A DNA stretch of 64,000 nucleotides. Origin: Aromatoleum tolulyticum (GTDB lineage: Bacteria; Pseudomonadota; Gammaproteobacteria; Burkholderiales; Rhodocyclaceae). The stretch is from the NCBI RefSeq assembly GCF_900156155.1, contig NZ_FTMD01000004.1:186001-250000 (forward strand), given 5' to 3'. Positions 26,695 to 36,320 of the stretch are shown piece by piece (position 1 is the first letter of the stretch; each line of letters opens with the position of its first letter). A program made the translations under genes and the position numbers. The notes under the pieces are model-generated. The model did not search any database, had not been told where the DNA came from, and saw only the letters and a program-made list of their open reading frames with translations.

Positions 26695-26700
26695 CAGGAT

Positions 26701-28098
26701 ATGGGCAAGGGCGGCGGAACGAGACCGGGCAGACCGGACGCTGACGACAAGTCGGACGGGCGGAGGGAGCTGATCGCGGCGACCGACGCGCGTATCGGCA
26801 TGTTCGTCGTCGAGCTCGACCGCCCGTGGATCGGCACCCCCTTCCTGCTGCAGGGCTTCCTGATCGACGACGACAGGACCCTCGAGCAGCTGCGCGAATG
26901 TTGCCGCTTCATCTTCATCGACCGCAGCCGCTCGGTCGGGGAGCACTACGCCGCCGCGCAGGACGACGCCAGCGCGCCGCACCCGGGCCGCGCGGCACGG
27001 CGCCAGGCGGTGACGGCTGCCGGGCCGGGCGCCGGCGGCAACCCGTTGAGTTTCCTGGAAGCACTCGCACTCGTGCGCAAGGGCGGCCTCGACGCCGCCG
27101 CAGCGCGCCGGCTCGCGGGCGAAGCAGTCGCGAATCGGCCTGAAACCCACTCCGTCGAGCGCGAACTGGTCCGCGCATCTCCCCTCATTGCCCAGACCGA
27201 AGCGGTGTTCGAACAAGTCATCGCGGACGTGCGCGAGAACCGCAAGCCGGACATCACCCAGGTGACGGAATGCGTCGACGACATGCTGCAAAGCGTCAAG
27301 CGCAACCCCGACGCACTGCTGTGGCTGATCCGGCTCAAGAAGTACGATCGCTACAGCTACCACCACGCGCTCGACGTCACCGTGCACCTGATGGTGTTCG
27401 CTCACAGCATGGGCTTTTCCGAGGACGGCGCGACCGTGCTGGGCGTCGCCGGCATGATGCAGGACATCGGCAAGATCCGCCTGCCCGAGCGCGTGCTGCA
27501 GAAGGCAGGCCGCCTGAGCCGGATCGAAATGGAGATCGCCAAGGCGCACGTCGAGTACTCGACGCAGATCATCCTGCAGGATCCCCATCCCATGCCGGGC
27601 CTGGTCGACATCGTCAGCCGCCACCACGAACGCCTCGACGGCTCGGGCTACCCTGCCGGACTGAGCAACGGAGCCATCGGCCTGCGCGCCGAGATGGCCG
27701 GCCTCGTCGACACCTTCTGCGCGATGACGAGCAAGCGCGCCTATGACGAGCCGCTGAGCACCCAGCGTGCACTCGAAGCGCTGATCCGGCAGCGCGACGT
27801 CAAGTTCTCGGCCAATGTCGTCGACGGCTTCATCCAGTGCATCGGCCTGTATCCCGCCGGAACGCTGGTCGAACTCAATTCCGGCGAAATCGCCGTCGTG
27901 ATCGCACAGAACCGCGTCCGGCGCATGCAGCCGCGGGTGCTGGTGCTGCTGTGCGCCGACAAGACGCCGAACCATCACCCGCCGACGCTGGATCTGCTCT
28001 ACTCGCCCCTGACACCGGCTGGCGAACCGTACCGGATCCTGCGCGCACTGCCCACCGGCGCCCATGGCATCGACCCGTCGGAGTTCTACCTATCCTGA
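26701..28098 (+). CDS. HD-GYP domain protein with degenerate HD motif
   Basis: The 465-residue soluble protein begins with a DUF3391-type domain (residues ~22-75, [20 protein letters not shown]) typical of HD-GYP phosphodiesterases. The GYP part is complete ([13 protein letters not shown], 306-318). The HD pair, normally HDIGK, reads MQDIGKI with Gln254-Asp255, so one metal-binding histidine is lost. Activity on cyclic-di-GMP may be reduced or absent, leaving a binding or scaffold role. It is the third gene of the cyclic-di-GMP module and its stop codon is followed at once by the EAL gene. It is cytosolic, with no signal or membrane segment. Confidence 0.88.
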   Translation: MGKGGGTRPGRPDADDKSDGRRELIAATDARIGMFVVELDRPWIGTPFLLQGFLIDDDRTLEQLRECCRFIFIDRSRSVGEHYAAAQDDASAPHPGRAARRQAVTAAGPGAGGNPLSFLEALALVRKGGLDAAAARRLAGEAVANRPETHSVERELVRASPLIAQTEAVFEQVIADVRENRKPDITQVTECVDDMLQSVKRNPDALLWLIRLKKYDRYSYHHALDVTVHLMVFAHSMGFSEDGATVLGVAGMMQDIGKIRLPERVLQKAGRLSRIEMEIAKAHVEYSTQIILQDPHPMPGLVDIVSRHHERLDGSGYPAGLSNGAIGLRAEMAGLVDTFCAMTSKRAYDEPLSTQRALEALIRQRDVKFSANVVDGFIQCIGLYPAGTLVELNSGEIAVVIAQNRVRRMQPRVLVLLCADKTPNHHPPTLDLLYSPLTPAGEPYRILRALPTGAHGIDPSEFYLS

Positions 28099-28136
28099 AC
28101 ACGACCCTGCACGCTCCCCCGGGCCGCGCGGCCGAA

Positions 28137-29849
28137 ATGCTCGCCGCGGTCGGTTATTCCGCGGCCGACGCAGCGGCCCTGCGGGCGTTCGCGCTGACCG
28201 TCCCCGACGACGCGCTCGACGCCGCCTTTGCCGCATGCCTCGAACGCCATGGCGGCGCGCGGCCGCCCGCACCCAGCGACACGGTGCTGTATGCGCGACT
28301 GCTCGAGCGGTCGCAGTGGGGCACGAACGCGTGGCTCGAGTCGCTCGCCGCGACGTGGCTGGACTGCCAGCAGCACGGCAGTTCGCCGACCTTGCCTGCG
28401 GCCGCCTGCACGCGCCTGCTCGAAGCCGTGCACGCCACGCTGCATGCCGACGGGCGCCCGCCCGGCAATGCGGAATGCGACATCCTGATGGCGACGGCGA
28501 AACTCACCCAGGCGGTGCAGGCGATGCTTGCAAGCGCATCGTTCGAACGCCTCGATCTGCGCCTTGCGGCGGGCGAAGGCGTCGATCCGTTGACCGGGCT
28601 GCCCACGCGCGCGCAGTTCGTGCACACGCTCGAGCGCCGGATGAACAGTGCCGAGCACAAGCCGGTCGGCCTCGTATTGCTGCATCTCGCATGGGGCGGC
28701 GGCGGCCCGCAACAGCTCAGCGCGCAGCGCGACCGGCTGCGCAGGCAGCTCAGCGACGCCATGAGCAGCGCGCTGCGCCCCGGCGACATGCTGTGCTCGA
28801 TCGCGGACCAGGAATGGGCGCTGATCATGCCCGACCTGAAGAGCACCGGCCAGGTCCAGCTCGCCGCGCGCAGGCTGATCGAGATCTGCGAACAGCTGCG
28901 CGAACACGGCACGCCGCAGTTGCGCGGATCGATTCACGCCGGCACGGCATGCGCCCCCGGTGACGGCGACACGGCACACGACCTGGAGCACGCGGCACGC
29001 GCTGCGCTGCTCCGCGCGATCCGTGCGGGGGTACCGGTGGTGTGCTTCCATACCGACATGATCGCGCGCATGGAACACGAGATCGACCTCGAGCGCGACA
29101 TCGCGCGCACGATCACCCATCCGCCGTTCCAGCTGTGGCTGCAGCCGCAGATCAGGCTCGACAACGGCCACTGCGCCGGCGCCGAGGCCTTGTTGCGCTG
29201 GCAGCGCGTGGACGGCGAGTGGGTGTCGCCGCAGCAGATCATCGACATCGCCGGCCGCCTGGGACTGATGCCGGAGCTGTCGCGCTGGCTCCTCGGCCAG
29301 GCGGTGCGCATGCTGTCCGAACTCGATGCGCAGGGGCTCGAAATCCCGGTGTCGCTCAATCTCGTCGCCGAAGACCTGCACGATGAGGAACTGCCCCAAC
29401 TGGTCGCACAGACCCTCGCAACCTGGCGCGTGCCCCCCGCCCGCCTGGTGCTGGAAGTCACCGAAGGCGCGCTGATCTCGGATCGCGATCGCGCCGGCCG
29501 CGTGATCCAGGCCCTGCGCGCGCTCGGCTGCGGCGTGTCGCTCGACGACTTCGGCACGGGGTTTTCTTCGTTCGCCTACATGCGCGACCTCCCCGTCAGC
29601 GAACTCAAGATCGACCAGCTCTTCGTGCGCGACATGCTGCGCTCGAGCCGCGATCACGCGATCGTCGCGACGGTGCAGGCGCTCGCGCACGGTTTCGGCA
29701 TGCGCGTGGTGGCCGAAGGGGTCGAGGACCAGCCCACCGCGGACGAACTGCGGCGCATGGGCTGCGACACCGCGCAGGGATTCCTGTACGCCCGGGCGAT
29801 GCCCGCGGCGGATTTCGTGCCCTGGGTGCAGGCCCGCAACGCGGAGTGA
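28137..29849 (+). CDS. EAL phosphodiesterase with degenerate GGDEF
   Basis: From the ATG at 28137 the product has 570 residues. A helical N-terminal region is followed by a GGDEF-like domain whose signature has decayed to ADQEW (223-227). The EAL domain has EAL at 350-352 (GAEALLRW), [20 protein letters not shown] and EGVED intact, so it should hydrolyse cyclic-di-GMP. The start is uncertain. The coding frame is open and protein-like ([15 protein letters not shown]) back to the stop of the HD-GYP gene at 28098, where GGAG lies upstream but only non-ATG codons such as the CTG at 28095 are available. It ends the four-gene module and is convergent with tamA. Confidence 0.87.
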   Translation: MLAAVGYSAADAAALRAFALTVPDDALDAAFAACLERHGGARPPAPSDTVLYARLLERSQWGTNAWLESLAATWLDCQQHGSSPTLPAAACTRLLEAVHATLHADGRPPGNAECDILMATAKLTQAVQAMLASASFERLDLRLAAGEGVDPLTGLPTRAQFVHTLERRMNSAEHKPVGLVLLHLAWGGGGPQQLSAQRDRLRRQLSDAMSSALRPGDMLCSIADQEWALIMPDLKSTGQVQLAARRLIEICEQLREHGTPQLRGSIHAGTACAPGDGDTAHDLEHAARAALLRAIRAGVPVVCFHTDMIARMEHEIDLERDIARTITHPPFQLWLQPQIRLDNGHCAGAEALLRWQRVDGEWVSPQQIIDIAGRLGLMPELSRWLLGQAVRMLSELDAQGLEIPVSLNLVAEDLHDEELPQLVAQTLATWRVPPARLVLEVTEGALISDRDRAGRVIQALRALGCGVSLDDFGTGFSSFAYMRDLPVSELKIDQLFVRDMLRSSRDHAIVATVQALAHGFGMRVVAEGVEDQPTADELRRMGCDTAQGFLYARAMPAADFVPWVQARNAE

Positions 29850-29868
29850 GCCCGCGCCCGCTTCGCGG

Positions 29869-31641
29869 TCAGAACGCGATCGCGATGCCGAAATGCAGGC
29901 GCAGGCGCCGCTCCGCCTGCCCCCACGCAAGGTCGAGGGCGAGCGGGCCGGCGGGGCTCTTCCAGCGCGCGCCGACGCCGTAGCCCTTCTTCAGCTCGAA
30001 AATGTCGCGGTCGTCCGCCGCATCGCCCATATCGACGAAGGCCGCCGCGCCCCACTGCGGCCGGAACCAATGCACGTACTCGGCGCTCGCGGTCGCGAGG
30101 TAGCGCCCGCCGACGATCGCATCCGCCTCCTCCACGCCGAGACTCTGGTACGCATAGCCGCGCACGCTCTGGGTGCCGCCGGTGCGGAAAAGGAAGTCCT
30201 GCGGCACGCCGTCGCGGCTCTTCGCCAGTGTCGCGCCGCCCTCCGCGCGCAGGATCAGCACGTCGCGCTCGACCACCGGCACATAGCGCACGTAGCGGCC
30301 ATACAGGCGCACGAAGTTCTGGTCCGACAGCAGCGCGCGCGAGCCGCCGCCGATCTCGAGCTGCAGCACGTCGCCGCGGCGCGGATCGAGCGCGTCATCG
30401 ACCGCGCGGCGCGTCCATGACCAGTTCAGCGTCAGCGCCTTGCGCCGGGTCGTATCGCCGCCGTCGAGCTTGCGCTCCTCCTGCTGCATGCGCAGCGCGA
30501 GCCGCGTGTCTATGGTGGTGCCGCCGGCGATCGCACGGGTGTTCGTTCGCGCCACCCCGACTGCCTGCGTCGTCAGCGTGAGTCCCTCGACGGTGCTGCG
30601 CTCGGCGGCGGCGCCGACGCTGTCGCGATGGCCCTCCGGCGCGGGCGGCAGGAACACGTCGGCAAACAGCGACTGGCGCAGCTGCTCCACGCGCAGGGCG
30701 CTGGCAAGCTCCCAGCCGCGGCCGAACAGGTTCATGTCGCGCCAGCTGATCTCGCCACGGAAGCCGGTATTGCTCGAATAACCGGCGCCGAAGCCGAGCT
30801 GGCGCGAGCGTGCTTCGGAAACCTGCACGCGCACCGGCACCGCCGCCGCCAGCGCCGGGTCGCGCTCGATGTCGACGACCACGGACGCGAACTGCGGCAC
30901 GTTCTGCAGGGTGCCCTGCAGCGCCAGCAGCTCGTCCTGATTGAACGGGCGCCCCGGCTGCAGCCGGCTGAAACGCTCGACGAGATCGGGCGGAAGATTC
31001 TTCAGCCCGGACACCTCGATGGGTCCGAGGAAGAAGGGCGGCCCGGAATCGACGGTCACCGCCAGACGCACGGTCGCCGCGTCGGGATCGACCTCGGCGC
31101 GGCTGTCGGCGATCCGCGCCGTCGCGTAGTCGCGCGATGCGACCTCGTCGAGCAGACGCCGCTTGGCGTCATCCCAGGCCGACTGGCGGAACACCTGTCC
31201 GGCGGCGAGCGACCAGGCAGTGCGGAGCTGCGCACGCCGCGCCGCGAGTGCCTCGCCTTCGCCCGCCAGCGCACCTTCGAACTGCACGTCGACCGCGACG
31301 ATCTTCGCCGGCGTGCCCGGCACGACGGTGAGCTCCCAGTCGTCCTCATCCTCACGTTCCAGCCGCACTTCGGGCGAAAAATAGCCCTCGGTCGCGAGCA
31401 GTTCGGCCGCCTCGCGTCGCGCACGGCGTGCGAGCGCGATGCGGTCGGCGCGCTCGGCGGGCAACGTCTGATCGCTGCGGTTGAGGATGCGCAGGTGCCG
31501 TTCGAGCAGCGGGCGTACGCTCGGGGGCGCATCGAGCTGCACGTGCAGGGGCTGCTGCGCGGCGGCGAGTGGCGGCAGCACGGCAAGGCACAGCGCCACG
31601 AACGCGCGCACGCCGGACGCTCGGACACGACGGACGGTCAT
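29869..31641 (-). CDS. tamA: TamA-like Omp85 outer-membrane protein
   Basis: The 590-residue protein has a signal peptide (ALCLAVLPPLAAAQQ) and three POTRA-type repeats (residues ~30-265). The C-terminal Omp85 barrel (~270-590) carries RGYAYQSLG, an RGY-type motif, and ends in an aromatic residue (IAIAF). It belongs to the TamA branch, which with inner-membrane TamB supports outer-membrane protein insertion and lipid transport. TamA genes usually sit next to tamB; here the downstream side is a convergent EAL gene and the upstream side is putA, so tamB is not adjacent. The ATG at 31641 directly precedes the signal sequence. A surface-antigen/BamA-like variant is less likely because of the three-POTRA count. 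Confidence 0.85.
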   Translation of the reverse strand: MTVRRVRASGVRAFVALCLAVLPPLAAAQQPLHVQLDAPPSVRPLLERHLRILNRSDQTLPAERADRIALARRARREAAELLATEGYFSPEVRLEREDEDDWELTVVPGTPAKIVAVDVQFEGALAGEGEALAARRAQLRTAWSLAAGQVFRQSAWDDAKRRLLDEVASRDYATARIADSRAEVDPDAATVRLAVTVDSGPPFFLGPIEVSGLKNLPPDLVERFSRLQPGRPFNQDELLALQGTLQNVPQFASVVVDIERDPALAAAVPVRVQVSEARSRQLGFGAGYSSNTGFRGEISWRDMNLFGRGWELASALRVEQLRQSLFADVFLPPAPEGHRDSVGAAAERSTVEGLTLTTQAVGVARTNTRAIAGGTTIDTRLALRMQQEERKLDGGDTTRRKALTLNWSWTRRAVDDALDPRRGDVLQLEIGGGSRALLSDQNFVRLYGRYVRYVPVVERDVLILRAEGGATLAKSRDGVPQDFLFRTGGTQSVRGYAYQSLGVEEADAIVGGRYLATASAEYVHWFRPQWGAAAFVDMGDAADDRDIFELKKGYGVGARWKSPAGPLALDLAWGQAERRLRLHFGIAIAF

Positions 31642-31698
31642 GGCCGGATTGTACCGGCCACGACCACGCAACGGCGTCCCGAACGGGCGCCGTTACGC

Positions 31699-34600
31699 TC
31701 AGTTGCCCATCGCCATCAGGCTCGCATTGCCGCCGGCCGCCGCAGTGTTGATGCTCAACGTGCGCTCGGCCACCAGCCGGCCGAGGTCGTACTCGGGTTG
31801 CGGACGCACCAGCGGCAGGATCGGGCCGTCGCGGCGCGCGAGGCGCACGCGCCATTCGTCCGCGGCCCCCTCCTCGCCCTCGAACAGCAGCGCCCCGAAC
31901 TCGCCGTCGAACCACTGCGCGTCGATGCGCACGCAGCGGGCGATCTCGGCCGGCAGTGCCGCGAGGAACTTGCGCGCGAGCGCATCGTCGCCCAACACGA
32001 GGCTGTTGCCGGTCGCGAGCGCCGCCATCAGCTGGTGGAAGTAGCCCGCCATCGACCCCGCCACCGCCGCGACCGTACCGCGCGGCCTGAAGCTCAGGCT
32101 GTTGTCCTCGCCGGTCGGTCCGGGCAGCGCGAGCCGCAGATGCGCGAGATGATGGCGGCGGTAGGCCTCGGCGCGCAGGCGCAGCGCCATCGTGTCGTCG
32201 CCCTCGACGAGCGCGCGTCCCGCCTCGTCCACCCACGCGGCGAAGCGCTCGAAGAGCTCGGGCACCGCGGCCGCCGTCACGAACTCCGCGCCCGGGCTAC
32301 GGCGCAACAGGCGATGCAGGTACAGCGGCCCGCCCGCCTTCGGCCCCGTGCCCGAGCGGCCTTCGCCGCCGAAGGGCTGCACGCCGACGACCGCGCCGAT
32401 CATGTTGCGATTGACGTAGATGTTGCCGACATGGGCACGCGCGACGACGTCGTTGATGGTCTCGTCGATGCGCGAATGGATGCCCAGCGTCAGGCCATAG
32501 CCGGTCGCGTTCACCTCGTCGACGACGCGCATCAGCTCGTGCGCCGGGAAGCGCAGCACGTGCAGCACCGGGCCGAAGACCTCGCGTTTCAACTGCGACA
32601 GCGAACGGATCTCGATCATCGTCGGCGGCACGAAGGTGCCCTTCGCGCACGCCCCGGGCAGCGGCAGCTGGAACACCTTCGCGCCGTCCTTGCGCATCGC
32701 CGCGATGTGCGCGAGCAGCCCGGCCTGCGCCTCGGCGTCGATCACCGGGCCGATGTCCGCACGCACGTCGGCGGTGTTGCCGACCGTCAGCTCGCGCGTG
32801 GCGCCCTCGATCATCTCGATCACGCGGTCGGCGATGTCCTCCTGCAGGCACAGCACGCGCAGCGCCGAACAGCGCTGGCCGGCCGAATCGAAGCTCGACG
32901 CGATCACGTCGCCGACGACCTGCTCGGGCAACGCCGTCGAATCGACGATCATCGCGTTCTGGCCGCCGGTCTCGGCGATCAGCGGCACGTCGCCGCCGCG
33001 CGCGGCGAGCGTGCGGTTGATGATCATCGCGACCTCGGTCGAACCGGTGAACATCACCCCGCGCACGCGCGCATCGCGCACCAGCGCCGCCCCGACAACC
33101 TCGCCACGGCCGGGCAGCAGCTGCACGACCGCATCCGGGACGCCCGCCTCGCGGAACAGGCGCACCGCCCACGCGGCGATCAGCGGCGTCTGCTCGGCCG
33201 GCTTCGCCAGCACCGGGTTGCCGGCGCCGAGCGCCGCGGCAACCTGCCCGGCGAAGATCGCCAGCGGGAAGTTCCACGGGCTGATGCACAGCACCGGGCC
33301 CAGCGGCAGGTGCTGGGCGTTGTCCAGTTCGCGCGCCTGCTGCGCGTAGTAGCGGCAGAAGTCCACCGCCTCGCGCAGTTCGGCGATCGCGTTCGACCAC
33401 GACTTGCCGGCTTCGCGCACCGCCAGCGCAATCAGCGCCGCCCCGTCGCGTTCGAGGAGATCCGCGGTGCGTTCGAGGCACTCGGCACGCTGCACCGGCA
33501 GACGCGCCGCCCAGTCGTGCGCGGCCGCCTCGGCGGCACGCAGCGCCGCCTCGACTTCGGCCAGATCGGCTTCGATGACTTCCCCGACGACATCCTCGAG
33601 ATCGGCGGGATTGCGCACCGGCTGCGGCGACCCTTCGATGACGAGACCGGCCACCATCGGCCCGGCCGAATGGCGCTGCCGGCGGCTGTGCGCCAGTGCG
33701 GCGGCGATCGCGGAACGCACGGGCTCGCTCGACAGGTCGAAGCCCTGCGAATTGCGCCGCCCCTGGCCGTACAGATCCTTGGGCAGCGGGATGCGCGGAT
33801 GCGGCGAGCCGGCGAGCGGCTCGGCGAGCGCGACCGGGTCGCGCACGAGTTCCTCGACCGGCACGTTCTCGTCCACGATCAGATTCACGAAGCTGGTGTT
33901 GGCGCCATTCTCGAGCAGGCGACGGACGAGGTAGGCAAGCAGCGTCTCGTGGCTGCCCACCGGCGCGTAGATGCGCACCATGCGGCGCAGCGCCGGGTCG
34001 CCGACGATCTGGTCGTACAGCGGCTCGCCCATGCCGTGCAGGCACTGGAACTCGTACTCGCCGTTGCGGTAGTCACCCTCTGCCATGTGCATGATGGATG
34101 CCATCGAGTGCGCGTTGTGGGTCGCGAACTGCGGATAGATCACATCGCGCGCGGCCAGCAGCCGCTTCGCACACGCGAGGTAGCACACGTCGGTGTAGAC
34201 CTTGCGCGTATACACCGGATAGCCCTCCAGGCCGTCGATCTGCGCACGCTTGATCTCGGCGTCCCAATAGGCGCCTTTCACGAGGCGCACCATCAGGCGG
34301 CGCTGATTGCGCCGCGCCAGATCGACGATCCAGTCGATCACTAGGGGGGCACGCTTCTGGTAGGCCTGCACGACGAAGCCGATGCCTTCCCAGCCGGCGA
34401 GGTCCTTGTCCTCGACCAGCGCTTCGAGCAGGTCCAGCGAGATGTCCAGCCGGTCAGCCTCCTCGGCGTCGATGTTGAGGCCGATGTCGTAACCGCGCGC
34501 CAGTTCGCACAGCTGCTTGAGTTTCGGCAGCAGTTCGTCCAGCACGCGCTCGCGCTGCGCCCAGTTGTAGCGCGGATGCAGCGCCGAGAGCTTCACCGAG

Positions 34601-35358
34601 ATGCCGTTGCCGTCGACCACGCCGCGCTTGGCGGAGCCGTTGCCGATCGCGTGGATCGCGTGCTCGTAGTCGTCGTAGTAGCGCTGCGCATCGGCCGCGG
34701 TCATCGCCGCCTCGCCGAGCATGTCGAAGGAATAGCGGTAGCCGCGCGTCTCGCGCTCTGCGCCGCGCTCCAGCGCTTCCTCGATCGTGCGTCCGGTCAC
34801 GAACTGCTCGCCCAGCAGGCGCATCGCCAGGTCCATGCCCTTGCGGATCAGCGGTTCGCCGCCGCGCGTCAGCAGCTTGGACAGCGCACTCGCGAGCCCC
34901 TCCTCGCTGCGCGTCGCGACCAGCCGCCCGGTGATCAGCAGCCCCCAGGTCGCCGCATTCACGAACAGCGACGGACTCTGGCCGAGGTGGGCACGCCAGT
35001 CGCCGCGCGACAGCTTGTCGCGGATCAGACGGTCGGCCGTGGCCTTGTCGGGCACGCGCAGCAGCGCCTCGGCCAGGCACATCAGCGCGACGCCTTCCTG
35101 GCTCGACAGCGAGAATTCCTTCATCAGCGCATCGACGCCGCTCGAACGGGCGCGCTTCGAGCGCAGGCCGACGACGAGTTGGCGCGCGAGGTCATGGATG
35201 CGCCGCTGCATGACCGCGTCGACGCGCGCGGCCTCGACGAGCGGCGGCACGCATTGCGGCTCGGGGCTGCGGTAGGCGTCGAAGATATGGCGGCGCAGTT
35301 CCGGACGCGCTTCGGCAGGGATGGCGGCGAGGAGGTCAGGATTGTTCTGGGTGCTCAT
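31699..35358 (-). CDS. putA: Bifunctional proline dehydrogenase/glutamate-semialdehyde dehydrogenase (type B PutA)
   Basis: The 1219-residue enzyme oxidises proline to glutamate in two steps with FAD and NAD. The proline dehydrogenase half (~130-500) includes VKLSALHPRYNW and MVRLVKGAYWDAEIK. The aldehyde dehydrogenase half (~570-1010) includes ISPWNFPLAIF, AETGGQNAMIVD with the general base, and the nucleophile cysteine in GQRCSALRV. An extra ~200-residue C-terminal domain marks the long type B form. The N-terminal ribbon-helix-helix DNA-binding domain of E. coli PutA is absent, so this PutA does not regulate itself. Instead an Lrp-family gene is divergent across a 186-base region with an inverted repeat. 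GGAG lies nine bases before the ATG at 35358. Confidence 0.95.
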   Translation of the reverse strand: MSTQNNPDLLAAIPAEARPELRRHIFDAYRSPEPQCVPPLVEAARVDAVMQRRIHDLARQLVVGLRSKRARSSGVDALMKEFSLSSQEGVALMCLAEALLRVPDKATADRLIRDKLSRGDWRAHLGQSPSLFVNAATWGLLITGRLVATRSEEGLASALSKLLTRGGEPLIRKGMDLAMRLLGEQFVTGRTIEEALERGAERETRGYRYSFDMLGEAAMTAADAQRYYDDYEHAIHAIGNGSAKRGVVDGNGISVKLSALHPRYNWAQRERVLDELLPKLKQLCELARGYDIGLNIDAEEADRLDISLDLLEALVEDKDLAGWEGIGFVVQAYQKRAPLVIDWIVDLARRNQRRLMVRLVKGAYWDAEIKRAQIDGLEGYPVYTRKVYTDVCYLACAKRLLAARDVIYPQFATHNAHSMASIMHMAEGDYRNGEYEFQCLHGMGEPLYDQIVGDPALRRMVRIYAPVGSHETLLAYLVRRLLENGANTSFVNLIVDENVPVEELVRDPVALAEPLAGSPHPRIPLPKDLYGQGRRNSQGFDLSSEPVRSAIAAALAHSRRQRHSAGPMVAGLVIEGSPQPVRNPADLEDVVGEVIEADLAEVEAALRAAEAAAHDWAARLPVQRAECLERTADLLERDGAALIALAVREAGKSWSNAIAELREAVDFCRYYAQQARELDNAQHLPLGPVLCISPWNFPLAIFAGQVAAALGAGNPVLAKPAEQTPLIAAWAVRLFREAGVPDAVVQLLPGRGEVVGAALVRDARVRGVMFTGSTEVAMIINRTLAARGGDVPLIAETGGQNAMIVDSTALPEQVVGDVIASSFDSAGQRCSALRVLCLQEDIADRVIEMIEGATRELTVGNTADVRADIGPVIDAEAQAGLLAHIAAMRKDGAKVFQLPLPGACAKGTFVPPTMIEIRSLSQLKREVFGPVLHVLRFPAHELMRVVDEVNATGYGLTLGIHSRIDETINDVVARAHVGNIYVNRNMIGAVVGVQPFGGEGRSGTGPKAGGPLYLHRLLRRSPGAEFVTAAAVPELFERFAAWVDEAGRALVEGDDTMALRLRAEAYRRHHLAHLRLALPGPTGEDNSLSFRPRGTVAAVAGSMAGYFHQLMAALATGNSLVLGDDALARKFLAALPAEIARCVRIDAQWFDGEFGALLFEGEEGAADEWRVRLARRDGPILPLVRPQPEYDLGRLVAERTLSINTAAAGGNASLMAMGN

Positions 35359-35460
35359 GAGGAATAACTCCGCAAAGGATTCCCGGCGGGGTCTCCAGCC
35401 GCCGGCCCGAACGGGCTTACCCGCCCGTCGAAAACCCGATTCTTCACCCAACATCCTAGT

Positions 35461-35495
35461 TTATGGCTCTAAAATTCGCTCCCAATAAGCCATAA
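35461..35495. promoter_or_regulatory. Inverted repeat in the putA/lrp divergent promoter region
   Basis: TTATGGCT (35461-35468) and AGCCATAA (35488-35495) are perfect inverted arms 19 bases apart, two helical turns centre to centre, in an AT-rich patch between the divergent putA and Lrp-type genes. This is a plausible site for the Lrp-type regulator. Confidence 0.5.
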
Positions 35496-35544
35496 TTCCT
35501 GCATATTTCACATTTTTCAGACGAATAGCCTGCAGGCAAACGGA

Positions 35545-36024
35545 ATGGACCGCATCGATCTCAAGATTCTCGCCGAACTCCAGAGGGATGCCCGCCTGTC
35601 ATACGTCGAGCTCGCGCGCCGGGTCGGCCTGAGCAAGACGCCGTGCGCCGAGCGGGTGCGCAAGCTGGAGGAAGGCGGCGTCATCCGCGGCTACCACGCG
35701 GATCTCGACCCCGTCGCGATGGACCGCGCGCACGTCGTGATCGTGCAGGTGCTGCTGAGCGGCACGACCGCGCACGAACTGAAGCTGTTCAACGAGGCCG
35801 TGCAGCGCATCCCCGAGATCCAGACCTGCCAGATGATCGCCGGCGACTTCGACTACCTGCTGACGGTGCGCACACGCGACATCCAGACCTATCGCAGCGT
35901 GCTGGGCGAGAAAATCTCGGAGCTGCCGTGCGTCAAGCAGACGCACACCTATGTGGTGATGGAAGTAGTGAAGGACGAGAAGACGATAGAGATACGGACC
36001 GGCGAGGGACGACGGTCGGGGTGA
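35545..36024 (+). CDS. Lrp/AsnC-family regulator, probably PutR
   Basis: The 159-residue protein has the Lrp layout: an N-terminal helix-turn-helix (DRIDLKILAELQRDARLSYVELARRVGLSKTPCAERVRKLEE, residues 2-43) and a C-terminal RAM ligand domain (~65-145, with GDFDYLLTVRTRDIQTY). It is divergent from putA. In many proteobacteria such a gene activates putA in response to proline, which fits a PutA without its own DNA-binding domain. The ATG at 35545 gives the typical start MDRIDLKIL. Transcription ends near the paired inverted-repeat elements that follow. Confidence 0.9.
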   Translation: MDRIDLKILAELQRDARLSYVELARRVGLSKTPCAERVRKLEEGGVIRGYHADLDPVAMDRAHVVIVQVLLSGTTAHELKLFNEAVQRIPEIQTCQMIAGDFDYLLTVRTRDIQTYRSVLGEKISELPCVKQTHTYVVMEVVKDEKTIEIRTGEGRRSG

Positions 36025-36084
36025 GGAGATTCGGGCCAATCCGCCCTGGTCGAAGGCTAGGTCCGTGCCTGCGTGAACCACCCC

Positions 36085-36267
36085 GCGGTCCGGTGTCCTC
36101 TGCCGGGCAGGCGCTCGCGGCCTTCGGCTTCCCGGTACGAAACAGCCTGCGGGGGCGGCGACGCAAACTCGGGCGCGTTGCGCCCTCAGACATGCGTCGC
36201 CTTGTTTCCCCCGCAGACTGTTTCGTACCGGCGCTCACGGACAGCCCGGCAGAGGACGCCGAACCGC
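36085..36267 (+). repeat. Structured inverted-repeat element, copy 1
   Basis: Nested stems can be drawn by hand: outer (36085-36108 with 36244-36267, 22 of 24 pairs), middle (36133-36155 with 36208-36230, one mismatch), core GGCGACGCA with TGCGTCGCC (36157-36165 with 36192-36200), and inner GGGCGC-gtt-GCGCCC (36171-36185). Unpaired conserved islands are AGGCGCTCGCGGCCTTCGG, AACTC, TCAGACA and GCTCACGGACA. Copy 2 shares the islands and core while its stems differ. Confidence 0.85.
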
Positions 36268-36320
36268 CTGGCGTGTGAACGGCCGGGCGAATATCGAGGC
36301 CGATGGGATGGTCCGAATTT

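Noticed and set aside
30628-34344. Plus-strand open frame of over 1200 codons opposite tamA and putA
   Set aside because: It is antisense to complete, recognisable proteins and shows no family motif.
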